Notes: generated by a model from the letters alone, not told the origin. Numbered from the stretch's first letter, positions 48,281 to 60,390 are shown. The stretch: 64,000 nucleotides of DNA from Primula veris (GCA_963682055.1 OY821745.1:28331342-28395341); one strand, 5' to 3'. Program-made: numbers and translations.

Positions 48281-50084
48281 TTTGATTCTCGTAATCAACC
48301 CGTAATGTAACCAAAACAGCCCGTCATTTGAAACCATAATAGTCCATCGTCGTGACTCCAAACTGGCAGTCCGTTCGAACCATATCGAACGTGTTTCCTT
48401 GCTTCAAACCTGCCCTAATCTTGAACCGTATCAAACTTTAATTCATTGACGCTCCTACATGCCTAACATTAGTCAACGGTGCCCACAAACGTTCATTCGA
48501 AGTGTCAATCCGCTAACAAAACGAATGTTAGCACAAAGATGCTAACACTCACCATCTAGACCAGAATCCATGCCCACAAAATGAAAGTGGGTTTGGTCAA
48601 AAGTTATGGTTATTAGTTAGTCACTCAGTTACAATTTTTTTGTTCGTCACGAAACTAAATGTAATTTTGACCGTTCAAACAAATAGTTTTAAATTTTCGT
48701 AACAGAAATTTTCAAAAACTAATAATAATGTTAAAAGATTATACTATGTGATTGACTTCTGAAAAATTTCATTTTTAGCAATTTAAATAGGCGTTTTCCA
48801 TTAGAAATTTTGTAATTTGGTGCGAATGTCATGGTAATCCAGGGTTGGAATTGACATTTCCCCACGTGCACTGCCCGAAGACAAATCACAATTCATAAAT
48901 AAAAGTGAATTGAGTCAATTGTTAACGTTCACGTCCTAAATTAGAAATGTCAATAGTACACGATCTTACTTCTGATACCACACGGTACTAATCTGGTATT
49001 AACCCGTTATATTTACCGTTTTTAATATTTCTTAAAATATATTTCAAATATTTAATTGAATTTACTTTTTCCGGTCTTGATTATTTAATAAAAACACGTA
49101 TCAGGACACATAAAGTAGATGCAGTTAAAATTTTTACAGGTCGCATTGATTTGGATTTATACTAAGTACATATACAATGTATCATTATATTACAAGTATT
49201 ACATTTATGGTTTTGACTTGCAATTTTTTTTACATTTAATCAGAAAACAATAAATAGACCTTCGGATTTTTAATTATAAAAAATATAGAACTTTTAGGAT
49301 GAAAAAACAGACGTATATTTTTGTCTCGATAAACAAAAACTCCAAGACATCACTATTTAAACTCATGAAAAGTAGGTTTGGTCTAAGTGATTGGTTTTGG
49401 TACACTGTGCTTACCATCTAGACTAGAATTATTATGCCCACAAAGAGTCAACTGGGTCAATTCATAAGTTGTGGTTATTAGTTACTCACTTTATTACAAA
49501 ATGTTTGTCCATCATGAAACTACATGCAAATTTTTCCAGTAAAAAACATATTATTAAATTTTTGAAATATAAATTTTCAAAAATTAATAATAAAGTTAAA
49601 ATATTAAACTATGCGATTAACTTATGAAAATTTTCATTTTTAAAAATTTAAATACGCATTTTATGTTAGTAAAAATTTCAAGTAATTTCATAATTTGTTG
49701 TGAATAATGAATAGCATGGTAATCCAGGGTTTGAAATTAACATTTACCCACGTGCAGTGCTATAAGACAAATCACAATTCATAAAGCATACAAGTGAATC
49801 AATAAATCGACATAAATAGAAGTATTCATTTACTCCATAAGATTTACAGATACACTTACAACACACTCACTAAATACTCAATTACACATGCAAATAAAGA
49901 CAATAATTTACTAAATGCTACCTATATATACATAATTTTTTTTTTCTTTTTTAAAAATCTTATACATACATATATACATACATAATTTCAGCACTATAAA
50001 ATACAGACTAAACAGTGGTGTTTTTATTAAATATATAAGCCTCCTTCCTTCCATGATCTCTCTCTCTCTCTCTCTAAGATAGCC
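48281..50084 (+). repeat. Z and Y blocks and WRC promoter region of unit 3
   Basis: Matches 26813-28560, then 32845-32890. It includes 'gcactataaaatacagac' (49991) and 'atatataag' (50031-50039) as TATA-like motifs, followed by a CT-rich leader. Unlike unit 2 the promoter region is not interrupted. Confidence 0.75.
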
Positions 50085-50198
50085 ATGAGAATCCGAAAAT
50101 ACACTAACCAAGCCGGAATTGCAATCTCCAACATTAACTCCGATGACCCATTTAAGCTCAGTTGCCAGTTCAACCCAAACCCCTGGGACGTCACTCAG
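50085..50198 (+). pseudogene. WRC gene exon 1 (unit 3)
   Basis: 38 codons beginning MRIRKYTNQAGIAISNINS, followed by a 'gtaaat' donor, equivalent to 32891-33004. The tail 'NPNPWDVTQ' differs from 'NENPWDIIK' in unit 2. Exon 2 and the first part of exon 3 are missing downstream, so the gene cannot make the WRC zinc-binding fold. Confidence 0.75.
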
Positions 50199-50212
50199 GT
50201 AAATTTATAATT

Positions 50213-50213
50213 A

Positions 50214-50291
<78 letters not shown>
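50213..50291. repeat. (ATCT)n and (AT)n microsatellites
   Basis: A run of 'tatc' tetranucleotides (about 50213-50255) passes directly into an alternating AT run (about 50254-50291), just inside the former intron 1. It marks the left border of sequence foreign to the WRC gene. Confidence 0.95.
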
Positions 50292-50292
<1 letters not shown>

Positions 50293-51194
50293 TGACTAAG
50301 GTTAAATCTCATGATGCCTTTTAATAAGAAGGTACTGGTATCATAATTATGTCTTTCATGGAAACAGAACGAGCTATGTATTGGTAGGCGCGTATGAAAA
50401 GGTAGATGGACTTTAACACCCAGTTCCCCTTCTCTCGTCAAGATCGTAAAATGTAACACATCATTGGCATCCAATCACATAAGAAATCAACTTGAAGATA
50501 AAGGAATACATGGCAAGCAAGTAGAGAAATGGGACTTAGTTCTACGGTAATATTAAAAGAATAAGACCTTTCCTGGGAAAGTCAAAGGGGTTTACTTTTT
50601 TTTTGTGGGGGGTGGAGTAAGTAATCAAAGAATAGGACTTCAATTGGGGTAAGTAGTGGGAAAAAGGCACAATTATAACTCTACCTTAGTAATTAGAACT
50701 TGACTTAAATTTCAGTTCAAGTAACAAAAGCATGAATGGGTAATTTACATACACAAATACCTGTATAAAAAAATACAAAGTTCAAGAAATCCAATTAATA
50801 GATAAGGACCCTTTTTCAAATAAGTAACTAAATTACAGGCCTTTTTTGGTAAGTGGAGTAATAAGTAACTGATAAGATACCCAGCTAAACACACAATTAC
50901 AATTCAATTTTAATAGTTTGGACTTCTGAACCAAATTCCAATCCAAGTCCAGCAAAGATACATTTACAGTCAGCTACATAAAAGGCTTCATTTAAGTATC
51001 AAGACAAACAGTTCGAGAATACTTCTTTCTTTAGGCTACTTCAGAACATGAAAAGGCTAAAATATATCCCAACTTTTATGCTTTCGAAAGAGATTAGCTC
51101 TTTTGACCCAAAAGCTAGCTTTTTTAAAGCTAAAAAAAAGAAACCAAATACCCATGTCGTATAAAGCAAAAAAAGCTAAGAAATAAAGCAGTTT
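50292..51194. other. Unassigned segment replacing WRC exon 2
   Basis: It has no counterpart elsewhere in the window. The minus strand at 50474-50292 reads 'MDANDVLHFTILTREGELGV' and continues open to the AT run; I do not recognise it. It could be an exon fragment carried in by a transposon. The remainder shows no motif. Confidence 0.35.
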
Positions 51195-51376
51195 CCAAAC
51201 ACACTTAATCACACAGATAGATACATATCTAAGCAATAGGCCAAATTGGTAATAGTTAAAACCCAACTTTAAAACCCCAGATCAAGTAGCAACTAAACAC
51301 TCACAGACACAAACATACTTAATCACGTAAATATAGATACATAAACTCAACTTAAACCCCAGATCAAGTAACAACT

Positions 51377-51411
<35 letters not shown>

Positions 51412-51828
51412 AACATACACACACATACTTAAATCACATAAATACAGATACATATCTAAACAATAGGCCAAATTAGAAATAACTGAAAACCAACTTAAAC
51501 CCACCCCAGAACACGTAACAACAACTAAACACACAAACTTAAATACTCTCTCTGTCCCAAATTGTTGGGATCATACGAAACTACGTACAATTTTGACAGA
51601 CAAATAACTCATATCTATGTTGTCGAAATCGAGTTTTTCAAAAGATAATCACATAGTTTAAATGTTAAAACTATATGAACAAATTTTTAAAATTTACATT
51701 TCAACATTTTAAAGATGAGATATTTGCCGGTTAAAGTTGGACGTAGATACATAGAGCCCCAATATTTTAGGACGGAGAGTATCTAAACAGTAGGCCAAAT
51801 TAGTAACAATTGAAACCCTAATCTAAAC
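51195..51828. repeat. Tandem repeat, about 100-bp unit, containing a MITE
   Basis: The phrase 'tatctaaacaataggccaaa' recurs near 51224, 51451 and 51780. 'cttaaaccccagatcaagta' recurs near 51270 and 51350. A CA run lies at 51378-51407. The Stowaway-like MITE at 51546-51779 sits within the last unit. Confidence 0.7.
51546..51779. mobile_element. Stowaway-like MITE, 234 bp
   Basis: Ends 'ctctctctgtcccaaat' and 'attttaggacggagag' are inverted repeats, flanked by TA (51544-51545 and 51780-51781). This is the canonical plant Stowaway terminus (CTCCCTCCGTCCC type). It is not the same element as the one at 14816. Confidence 0.88.
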
Positions 51829-52125
51829 ATGTACCACCTCGGCCAATCAATCGTGGTTGACTGTACGAAGAAGAGGGTCACTCAGAAAGTGTCCCCTTAT
51901 CCCGACTCAGTGTACTATTTCTACTCTAATTTTGGTCTGTGGTGGACCAAGCAACGTGGGGCTAAGGTTACGAAAGACCAAACTAAACCTATAGATATGG
52001 AGGTCGAGAGGGAGAAACGATATGTCAATAATTTTGATAGTGACGAGGACGGGAGCAGAGAGACTGGGAGGGTGAAGAGAGCTCGAAAGCCGATCAATGC
52101 TAGGTCACTTAAGTCCCTAATGTAG
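51829..52125 (+). pseudogene. WRC gene C-terminal half (unit 3)
   Basis: Homology to unit 2 exon 3 begins at 'gtaccac' (51831), just before the last zinc ligand, so the cysteines of the WRC motif are lost while 'YH' remains. The frame then stays open through 'KKRVTQKVSPYPDSVYYFYS', an acidic stretch 'NFDSDEDGSRETG' and the basic end 'RARKPINARSLKSLM'. This is the most complete C-terminus in the window and shows what units 1 and 2 have lost. No valid first exon is attached. Confidence 0.75.
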
Positions 52126-53440
52126 GCAGGTTTGTGTTTTATTGTGTTATTTGGTTCATTTTGAGACTCGTAGTTTTAAGCTGTTTTTATTAAATTAAAT
52201 TAGGTATAGAAGTTGGAAGTTTATCGGGGTGAGACCGGTGGTGAGGATTGGTGTATGTATCTCCGTTTGTGTAATTTACATAAAAGAGGATATTTAGGGA
52301 TATGTCATGTGGGACCCCATTTGTGGTGTTGTACTAAAAGTTTTTTTGTCTAAGTTAAATGAAGGATAGATTCTTAACTTTTTTGAATATTTTTTTAATT
52401 TTTATTTAATGCCTATTACATGTGATAGTCCCGTCATTGTAGCACTATAGTTGAATTAATTAAAGATTTAACAACAAAAATTATTAGTTGGGCAGGTTAA
52501 AAAAATTTATGCTAAATCCATAAAAAAAGTTATATTAAAGGTTTTCAAATCGCTTTTAATACTATTTGGTTATCCATACGTTTGTCTTTCTAAAAACAAT
52601 TGACGATTACTAAACTGCATATGTGATTGAATTGTACTATAATTAATATGTGGTATATTCCTAATCAGAGTAGAAATTCTACTTTTTCTTACAAATGTAT
52701 TCATTTTATTACATAAATAGATCCGCAATTAAAAAACTAGTTTTCATACTACTCGATATGGAAATGAAAATCCAAAAGTTGCTTAATTTAAGAAATTTTT
52801 TATGAAGTACATATGTCAAAAAGTTACTAGATCAATTGTATATCATGCATTAAAAAGAAATCACTATTCGTATTTTTAGTGTCTTATCCAACAAAAAAAA
52901 GAACAAATAAGTCTTATATAATATCTTTTAGAAATTCTAATAATATGAAACAAAACTTTTAATAAAACCTTTAATAGCCTTGTAAGATACTTTCTTTTTG
53001 TAAACAAGTGAAAAGAACACATTAAAAATTTCATAAAATTAAGAATAAGTTAGGATATATTTTAAGTTGTAAGAATAAGTTTTTGTTAACACTGTTAATT
53101 GTGGTACTTTGTATATTTGTGGAGTTTCATAGACATTTTCAAATATTTTACTTTAGATTTTAAAATATACTAGAGCTTCTCGTTTCTCAATAACTTTTAG
53201 CTTGTATTTTCAATTTCAATATCCTGTTTTATTTCACCCTTCGAAGTACTCATTGCCGAGTTGAAAACTATATTATAGAGAATACATCAATCGGTTTGGT
53301 TAAAAGTGCTTTTGAAGTATTCATTGACCATCAAACTCGATTGGAAATTCATATTGAAAAACAAGTTGCATTTCTTAGCATTCGGCATTAAATTTAAGTT
53401 AATCATTACAACAAATCTAAAAATACTACTTCCGTCTAAA
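52126..53440 (+). repeat. Conserved 3' flank of the WRC gene (unit 3)
   Basis: Co-linear with 20749-22830 and 33963-35445. About 180 bp equivalent to 34735-34915 are deleted near 52905. The 92-codon frame of the other units is broken here. Confidence 0.8.
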
Positions 53441-53523
53441 TAACTCCAAACAAATTATATTCGCACAAGTTCTCATTACTCATATGCATCACTTTTTAAT
53501 TGTCCGTACCCAACCAAAAACAC

Positions 53524-54782
53524 TGTTGAACCATGGGTTCAATAATTGATTTTGATTATAAGTGTAATTATGATTTAATGATTTTATAATTCGATGATAT
53601 AATGTTTGATCTTTTCCAAAAAGAGAAAATATATATTTCAGGACTTAAAATGATAAAGCACTCAATAATGAAGCCAAAACGGTTCAAACAAAAGTTGATT
53701 CGGAGTCCGAACAAGCAAATTACGAGTGTTTCAAAAAATAGGAAAATCAGTCCAGAAATCTCGATCGATCGAGATATAGTCCGATTGATCGAAAATGGTC
53801 CAAAAAAAATACCAGTGAATCTCGATCGATCGACATGCAGTCCGATCGATCGAAATTATAGCAGTACAATTTTTCTCCATAAATCTTGATCGATCGAGAT
53901 CAGTCCGATCGATCAAGATTCAGTCCGATTCAAAAAAGTTGCTTTTTGCCTTTTTGAAAACAAGTCATTATCCATTGGATAATACACCACACAACTCCAA
54001 ACGGTCATCTATGGACCAATGGACATTTTGGCTCTTCAAATACACTCCAATCCCTCTCCAAAATACACTAATCACCATCCCTTAATCTCTCTCTATAAAA
54101 AAAACACAAAAAACTCCATTGTTGAACAAAAAAAGCTCAAAAAGAGAAAAATAAGGAGAAAAGTGATCAAGCTCAAACAACATCAAAAACTCACCAATTA
54201 GCTTATTTAGAAGCAATAAAATAGTGAGTGTAGTTACATTGTTATAACAAAATTGTAAAGAGCAAATTATAATCGCATTTGTGAGTGAGTGTTTGGGTAG
54301 AAGCTTTTAAGCCAAAGTGTTGGTTAAAAGTTCTAGGTTAAACACTTGTGTACTCATAGATTGAGGAGGAGTCGTTGAATCGTCTTTTGTGTACTGTTGC
54401 ACTTGTATCAAGATTGTATCATCGGGTAGAGGGTGAGCAAATCTGTTGATTAGCTCGGTAGGATTTGTAATCTTGGGAAGAAGATTATAGCGAAATACTC
54501 GGTAGCGTGAATACCGAGGAGAGGACTAGGCGGGTTTGCCGAACCTCTATATATCGTGGTGTCAACTTCTTCCCTTACTATTTACTTTCCGCAACTTATA
54601 TTATTTGTGATTTTGCGCATGTTTCAATTTATTGATAGATTATCATCGCATATTTATTGTCGCAAATAGATATCGAGCTAGTTGGGTTTTTAGTTGCGCT
54701 TAGAATTTTAATTCCACCAAAAAAGCCTAAAACCTTATTCCCCCCCCCCCCCCTCTCTAAAGTTTATCCACACGTGCCAACA
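53524..54782 (+). repeat. 5' LTR of the gag-only element
   Basis: 1259 bp. TATA-like 'ctctctataaaaaa' near 54090 follows the palindromic array (53757-53935). A run of 14 C (54740-54753) lies near the 3' end, where the 3' LTR has only 5. The LTRs differ by several substitutions in the first 200 bp, so the insertion is not very recent. Confidence 0.93.
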
Positions 54783-54844
54783 ATTGGTATCAGAGCCTAG
54801 ACTCTTGCATATAGAAATCTAGCGATTTAAGATTTTATATCCCG

Positions 54845-56757
54845 ATGGCTAACGTACTTAATTTCGCTTTCGGTATTGCTTCATCGTCCAATACTCCACC
54901 ATTTTTTGATGGGGTAAATTACTTATATTGGAAGAATAGAATGAGTATGTTTTTGCAAAGTTACAATGTTAAACTTTGGATTAGCATAAAAGTAGGATAT
55001 TCCGCACCTACATCCGAAAATAGCGAAAACCCAATCCTCGTAGAGGAATTAAATGACGCTCAACTAGAAGCGTACTCTACTAACGCTAAAGCAGTGTATG
55101 CTATTGTTTATGCCGTTTCACCTAACGACTACAACAAAATTTCCGCTTGTAAAACGGCTAAGGGTATGTGGAATAAGTTAGTGGCTATGCATGAGGGAAC
55201 TAACCAAGTTAAGGTTTGCAAACTCCAACTTTTAGTGCATGACTACGAGCTTTTTAGGATGAGCGATGGAGAAACTATTTCCGATATGCTTGCTAGATTT
55301 ACCACTATTACTAACGGATTAATGTCTCTTGGTAAGTATTTATCTTGTAAGTAAATGGATTCGAAGGTAATTCGGAGCTTACCGAAAGAATGGGAACCAA
55401 AGGTCACCGCAATTCAAGAAGCGCATGACATGAACACATACAATCTTGATGCGTTGACGGGTTCACTCATTACTCATGAGATCACCCTCAATAGTCACAA
55501 GCCAATCTCGAAAAAGAAGGAGATAGCTTTCAAATGAACAACTTGTGAAGAAAATGATGAACTATCTGATGATGAGAAAAATTCAATGCAAATCATTCGA
55601 ATCGTCAAGGAAATACTAAAGCTTAAAAGCAAGCACAAACATAAAGGTAAATCGTCAAATAGTCCAATGAATTTAACCAATCGTCTTCAAGTGAAAGTGA
55701 AAGTGAAACCGGTGAGGTAAATGATCTATCCTACGATGATTTACTTCATATGTGTGATGTTTACTCTAAAAGGTTTCCTAAACTTTCGGAAAAAGTTTAA
55801 TCTCTTAAAATGATAAATTCTTCTCTCAATGAAGAAATAAAATCCTTGAAAAGAGATGACATTGAACACAAGTCTAGTCCGAAATCGTTATTTTCTTTAC
55901 ATGACGTAGATGATGAAAAGAAAGACTTAAAATATAAAAACAATGACGTCGTTGTTCAAAATAAGTCTTTACAAACCGATATCAATTTTCTTAAAAATGA
56001 AGTCTTTAGACTTGCTAAAACTCTTTCAAAATCCCCTCCTTTGGATTGTGTTTTAGTAGAAAATTTTGAAAAGTTAAAAAACGCTTTCGATAAAGTTACA
56101 AGCAAAAACAAAATTTTGAGTTCTCATGCTTCTAACTTAAATGACAAGCTCAACATTTTACAAATTGAGAATGACACTTTAAAAATTAAAAACAACGAGC
56201 TTGTGGTTTTCATTGGAAAACTTGAGTTAACGATCTCAAAATTTTCTAAAGGTAAATCTGTTTTAGATGACATTTTGAGTTGTCAAAAAGATTTCAATGA
56301 CAAAAGTGGTATAGGTTATGAATGCATTAGTTCAGTCAAAACAAAACCCACTTCGTCAAAGCCTCTAATATTTTTAAAACTCATATATATTCCATTCAAA
56401 CAAGAGGTTGTTTTTACAAAAGCAAGTACTTCAAAAGTTTTTCAAAACTCTTGCAATGATAGAAGAGGTTTAGGTTTTCAAACCAAAACCGTTCATCAAA
56501 CTTCTAAAAATTTCTGCAAAAAATCGTATAGTTCTCGTTATGCGAAAAAGTCTATGCATTGTATACATTGTAGTAGAAATGAGCATATTTCTTCTAGATG
56601 TCCTTATCGTTTTAATCTTAATAGAAGCAATTTGAAATGGGTAGTAAAGACCCATGCCACTAACAATGTCGGACCCAAAAGAAATTGGGGAAAAAAAGAC
56701 AAATCTCGTCTTGTAGGTATCTCCATTCAAAAGGAAAAAAAATCAACAATTGGTTGA
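54845..56757 (+). pseudogene. Copia gag polyprotein (UBN2 domain, coiled coil, zinc knuckle), interrupted
   Basis: The start ATG at 54845 lies about 50 bp after the primer site. The first 170 codons hold the UBN2/DUF4219 capsid-type region: 'PPFFDGVNYLYWKNRMSMFL', 'AKGMWNKLVAMHEG', 'DYELFRMSDGETISDMLARF'. An in-frame TAA at 55352 separates 'SKVIRSLPKEWEPKVTAIQE', still in the same frame to 55537. After a further break, 55810-56757 (315 codons) is a Lys/Glu/Asn-rich coiled coil followed by a perfect CX2CX4HX4C knuckle 'CIHCSRNEHISSRC' and the common tail 'KWVVKTHATNNVGPKRNW'. The capsid and RNA-binding parts are present, but the interruptions mean the copy itself is inactive. Confidence 0.9.
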
Positions 56758-57171
56758 CAGCACCGGTAAAATTCGTGAAAGTTAAAAAAAATCGACTCCA
56801 TTATAAAGAATGAAGTACCATTGATCGACAAAAGTGGAAGGCATACCAATAAATGGTACCACATACTTGGATTTGAAAACGCTCAATGCAAATGTCATTA
56901 GAGAGCGGACTCAACATCACATATTTGGTATATTCTACTCTATAATATTTACATATATGTGATTAGTTAGGTTATATTCATCATGATTACATTTTTCATG
57001 TTTTATTAATTCTTTCAAAACTCTCCACAAAACCCCAATTTTATTTGCATTTTGATAATGCCAAAGGGGAAGAAAATGATATTTAGAGAAAAATGATTTG
57101 TTAAAATGGGGACGATATGTTTTATACTTGTAAAATCATTATTATTTTGTCATAATCAAAATGGGGGAGAT
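56758..57171 (+). other. Truncated end of the internal region, no pol
   Basis: After the gag tail only about 150 bp are weakly coding-like, with none of the protease, integrase or reverse transcriptase motifs seen in 38039-41585. The remainder is A/T-rich sequence up to the polypurine tract. Confidence 0.75.
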
Positions 57172-58436
57172 TGTTGGACCATGGGTTCAATAATTGATTT
57201 TGATTGTAAGTGTGATTATGATTTAATGATTTTATAATTCGATGATATAATGTTTGATCTTTTCCCAGAAGATAAAATTTATATTTCAGGACTTAAAATG
57301 ATAAAGCACTCAATAATGAAGCCAACGGTTCAAACGAAAGTTGATTCGGAGTCCGAACGAGCAAATTACGAGTGTTTCAAAAAGTAGGAAAATCAGTCCA
57401 GAAATCTCGATCGATCGAGATATAGTCCGATTGATCGAAAATGGTCCAAAAAAAGTTCCAGTGAATCTCGATCGATCGAGATGTAGTCCGATCGATCAAA
57501 ATTATAGCAGTACAATTTTTCTCCAGAAATCTTGATCGATCGAGATCAGTCCGATCGATCGAGATCAGTCCGATCGATCGAGATTCAGTCCGATTCAAAA
57601 AAGTTGTTTTTTGCCTTTTTAAAAACAAGTCATTATCCATTGGGTAATACTCCCAACAACTCCAAACGGTCATCTATGGACTAATGGACATTTTGGCTCT
57701 TCAAATACACCCCAATCCCTCTTCAAAATACACTAACCACCATCCCTTAATCTCTCTCTATAAAAAAAACAAAAAACTCCATTGTTGAACAAGAAAAGCT
57801 CAAAAATAGAAAAATAAGGAGAAAAGTTATCAAGATCAAACAACATCAAAAACTCACCAATTAGCTTATTTAGAAGCAATAAAATAGTGAGTGTAGTTAC
57901 ATTGTTATAACAAAATTGTAAAGAGCAAATTATAATCGCATTTGTGAGTGAATGTTTGGGTAGAAGCTTTTAAGTCAAAGTGTTGGTTAAAAGTTCTAGG
58001 TTAAACACTTGTGTACTCATAGATTGAGAGGGAGTCGTTGACTCGTCATTTGTGTACTGTTGCACTTGTATCAAGATTGTATCCTCGGGTAGAGGGTGAG
58101 CAAATAGGTTGATTTGCTCGGTAGGATTTGTAATCTTGGTAAGTAGATTATAGTGAAATACTCGGTAGCATGAATACCGAGTAGATGACTAGGCGGGTTT
58201 GCCGACTCTATATATCTGTGGTGTCAACTTCTTCCCTTACTATTTACTTTCCGCAACTTATATTATTTGTGATTATGCGCATGTTTCAATTTATTCATAG
58301 ATTATCATCGCATATTTATTGTCGCAAATAGATATCGAGCTAGTTGGGTTGTTAGTTGCGCTTAGAATTTTAATTCCGCGAAAAACGCCTAAAACCTTAT
58401 TCACCCCCTTGTAAGGTTTAGCCACACGTGCCAACA
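57172..58436 (+). repeat. 3' LTR of the gag-only element
   Basis: 1265 bp. It starts 'tgttggacc' where the 5' LTR has 'tgttgaacc'. Its palindromic array (57408-57595) has one more unit of about 20 bp than the 5' LTR. Confidence 0.93.
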
Positions 58437-58441
58437 AACAC

Positions 58442-58840
58442 AATTTGTAGATACTTTCTTTCTCTATAAATCACAAAAAAATACTATAAAATCATAATAA
58501 TAAATTGAAAACATCAAAAAAAATATATGCAAATTTTGAAAAAAAAATATATTAAAAACCCCAAAAAAAGGAAAATAGTTTAAAAAATATTTTTCACCAA
58601 AAACTGTTTTTTTTCATAAAAAAAAATGGCTTTTTCACAGAAAATAGTTTTTTCTAGAAAAAAGCATGATTTTTTCACAAAAATCGGGGGTCTTTACTTA
58701 TACGAAGTTACCAAATTTTTACATCAAAAGTGGGTTTTTACATTGAAAAATGTCTTCTCTTGTAAAAATAAATCTTTTTAAATTGCATAAAATTTATTTT
58801 AAAAACTGCAAAGTATTAGAAAAAATGCATATTATAGTTT
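58442..58840. repeat. A-rich MULE-like left arm (copy C)
   Basis: Matches 35757-36100: 'agatactttctttctctata', then 'tttttcacaaaaa' and 'aaaaagcatgatttt' phrases. It continues the segment at 53440-53523 from the other side of the gag-only element. Confidence 0.75.
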
Positions 58841-59626
58841 ACTTGAAAGTGCACACAGTTTATTCGGAAGTGCATATAGACCATTAGTTAAAATAGCATA
58901 TAGTTTTGTTTTAAGTGTATATAGTTCAGTCGAAGGTGCACATAGTTCAACCGAAAGTATATATATTAACCACAAGCTTATTGTTTACCACCTAGAGCAT
59001 ATCGTACAATCAAAAATGCATATAATTTTGCTGAAAGTGCACATAGTTTTAGCTAGTCCTAGGTGAACTCCACCGAGGTTACTATTTTCTAAGTTTCACA
59101 ATTCTGGAGCTGGGGGTAGTCTCGCCTGAGACGATGATCCTGTGCTGCAATCATCGGGTCGTAGGAGAATTAATCTCTACCTCCATTGCCAGGAAGAGCC
59201 TTTTAGAGAGATGATAACATGGACATACGTAGAGAGTGAGAAAAATAGAGACGCATGAGACGATAAGTTTAGTCAAAAAAATAGATTTATAAGGGTTTAT
59301 ATACTCTGAAAAAGTGGTATATTTGGTAAATGCAACTTATGCTAGTTATTTGTTAGAATTAAACTTGAAAAGTGAGACATATTGGGCATTTTTTTATTGA
59401 ATAAATACATTATTTTTGTAAGATAGAGCAATAAAATTAGTCAAAATGTTACCTTTTTTTTTTTATAGAAAACATAAATTAGGGTACATAGTGCTAAATT
59501 GTCCTACTTGTCTCTTTATAATTTGCGTCGATCAGTGAAATTAGGGCAATTGAAGGTTAATTATGTCCAATTGAAGAATGTCGTCCTCTTCTCCTTTGGC
59601 AAAATGGAGACTTAGAGAAAATCACT

Positions 59627-60390
59627 ATGATTATGATAGTATATAGTGATATGTGGATAGCTAAAGATAATGTAGACCATGATAACAATTTCTCAAACTG
59701 TGTGGACGATGATGGAGGACAAATAGATAATGAAGGAAATGTTCGGGTTGATATTGGTATTGACTTAGATTTTGGTAATAAGAAATCTAAACTTGTTTAT
59801 ATCCATGACCATACATTAAATTATGTTGGTTATATAGATGTGTTAGTTTTAGATGAAGGTTATATTGATTCCGATCATTTTAGTAACTTTTGTGAGTCAG
59901 ATAAATGAAGATATAACTTCAGTTTATAAATTTCATGTTTCATAATTGTATGTTTCATTTTTGGCAACATGTTGCAAACTAATATGAAAATGTGAAAATA
60001 AAATCAAGTTGGAAAAAACATACAATTATGAAAAATGAAATTTATAATCCCAAGAAATTGGGATGACACACCTAAACACTCGAGAGAAGATATCACGAAC
60101 ATAAATAAAACAACCTGTAATTATTTTATTGTAATTTTTTTATGCTTACAATGTTTAATCAATAACATGTTTTTTTTAATAACAAGGAGGAGTCAAAGAC
60201 ATGTGTTTTCTTCAAAAAAGAAGGCAGAAGTGATTGAATTATCAAGTGAAAGTGAAGAGTCACGTGATGCTGAAATCATAAGAGTTGGAGGAAGTTAAAA
60301 AAATAGCAAAAAGGCAAGTGAAGATAAAGGGAAAGAAATCCACTAAAATAGAAGCTTGTAAAGTGTTCCATGATAATATCAATGAAGAAA
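59627..60390 (+). pseudogene. MuDR-type transposase remnants (copy C)
   Basis: The frame 59627-59908 ('VYSDMWIAKDNVDHDNNF', 'GIDLDFGNKKSKLVYIHDHT') is the longest copy of the acidic N-terminus. 60200-60390 encodes the basic tail ('VFSSKKKAEVIELSSESEES'). Everything between, including the DNA-binding domain and DDE core, is missing. Confidence 0.65.

Larger units (their letters stand above)
53524..58436 (+). mobile_element. Non-autonomous gag-only copia-family element
   Basis: Two LTRs (53524-54782 and 57172-58436), target duplication 'aacac' (53519-53523 and 58437-58441), tRNA-Met primer site 'tggtatcagagc' (54787-54798) and polypurine 'aaatgggggaga' (57159-57170). The internal region is only 2389 bp and encodes gag but no integrase or reverse transcriptase, so it would depend on a related element for movement. 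The flanks join as a continuous MULE-like left end when it is removed (compare 35750-35760). Confidence 0.93.

Noticed and set aside
54785..54798. tRNA-Met gene suggested by 'tggtatcagagc'
   Set aside because: It is the primer-binding site complementary to the tRNA 3' end, directly after the LTR. No cloverleaf follows. The same applies at 39899 and 19019.
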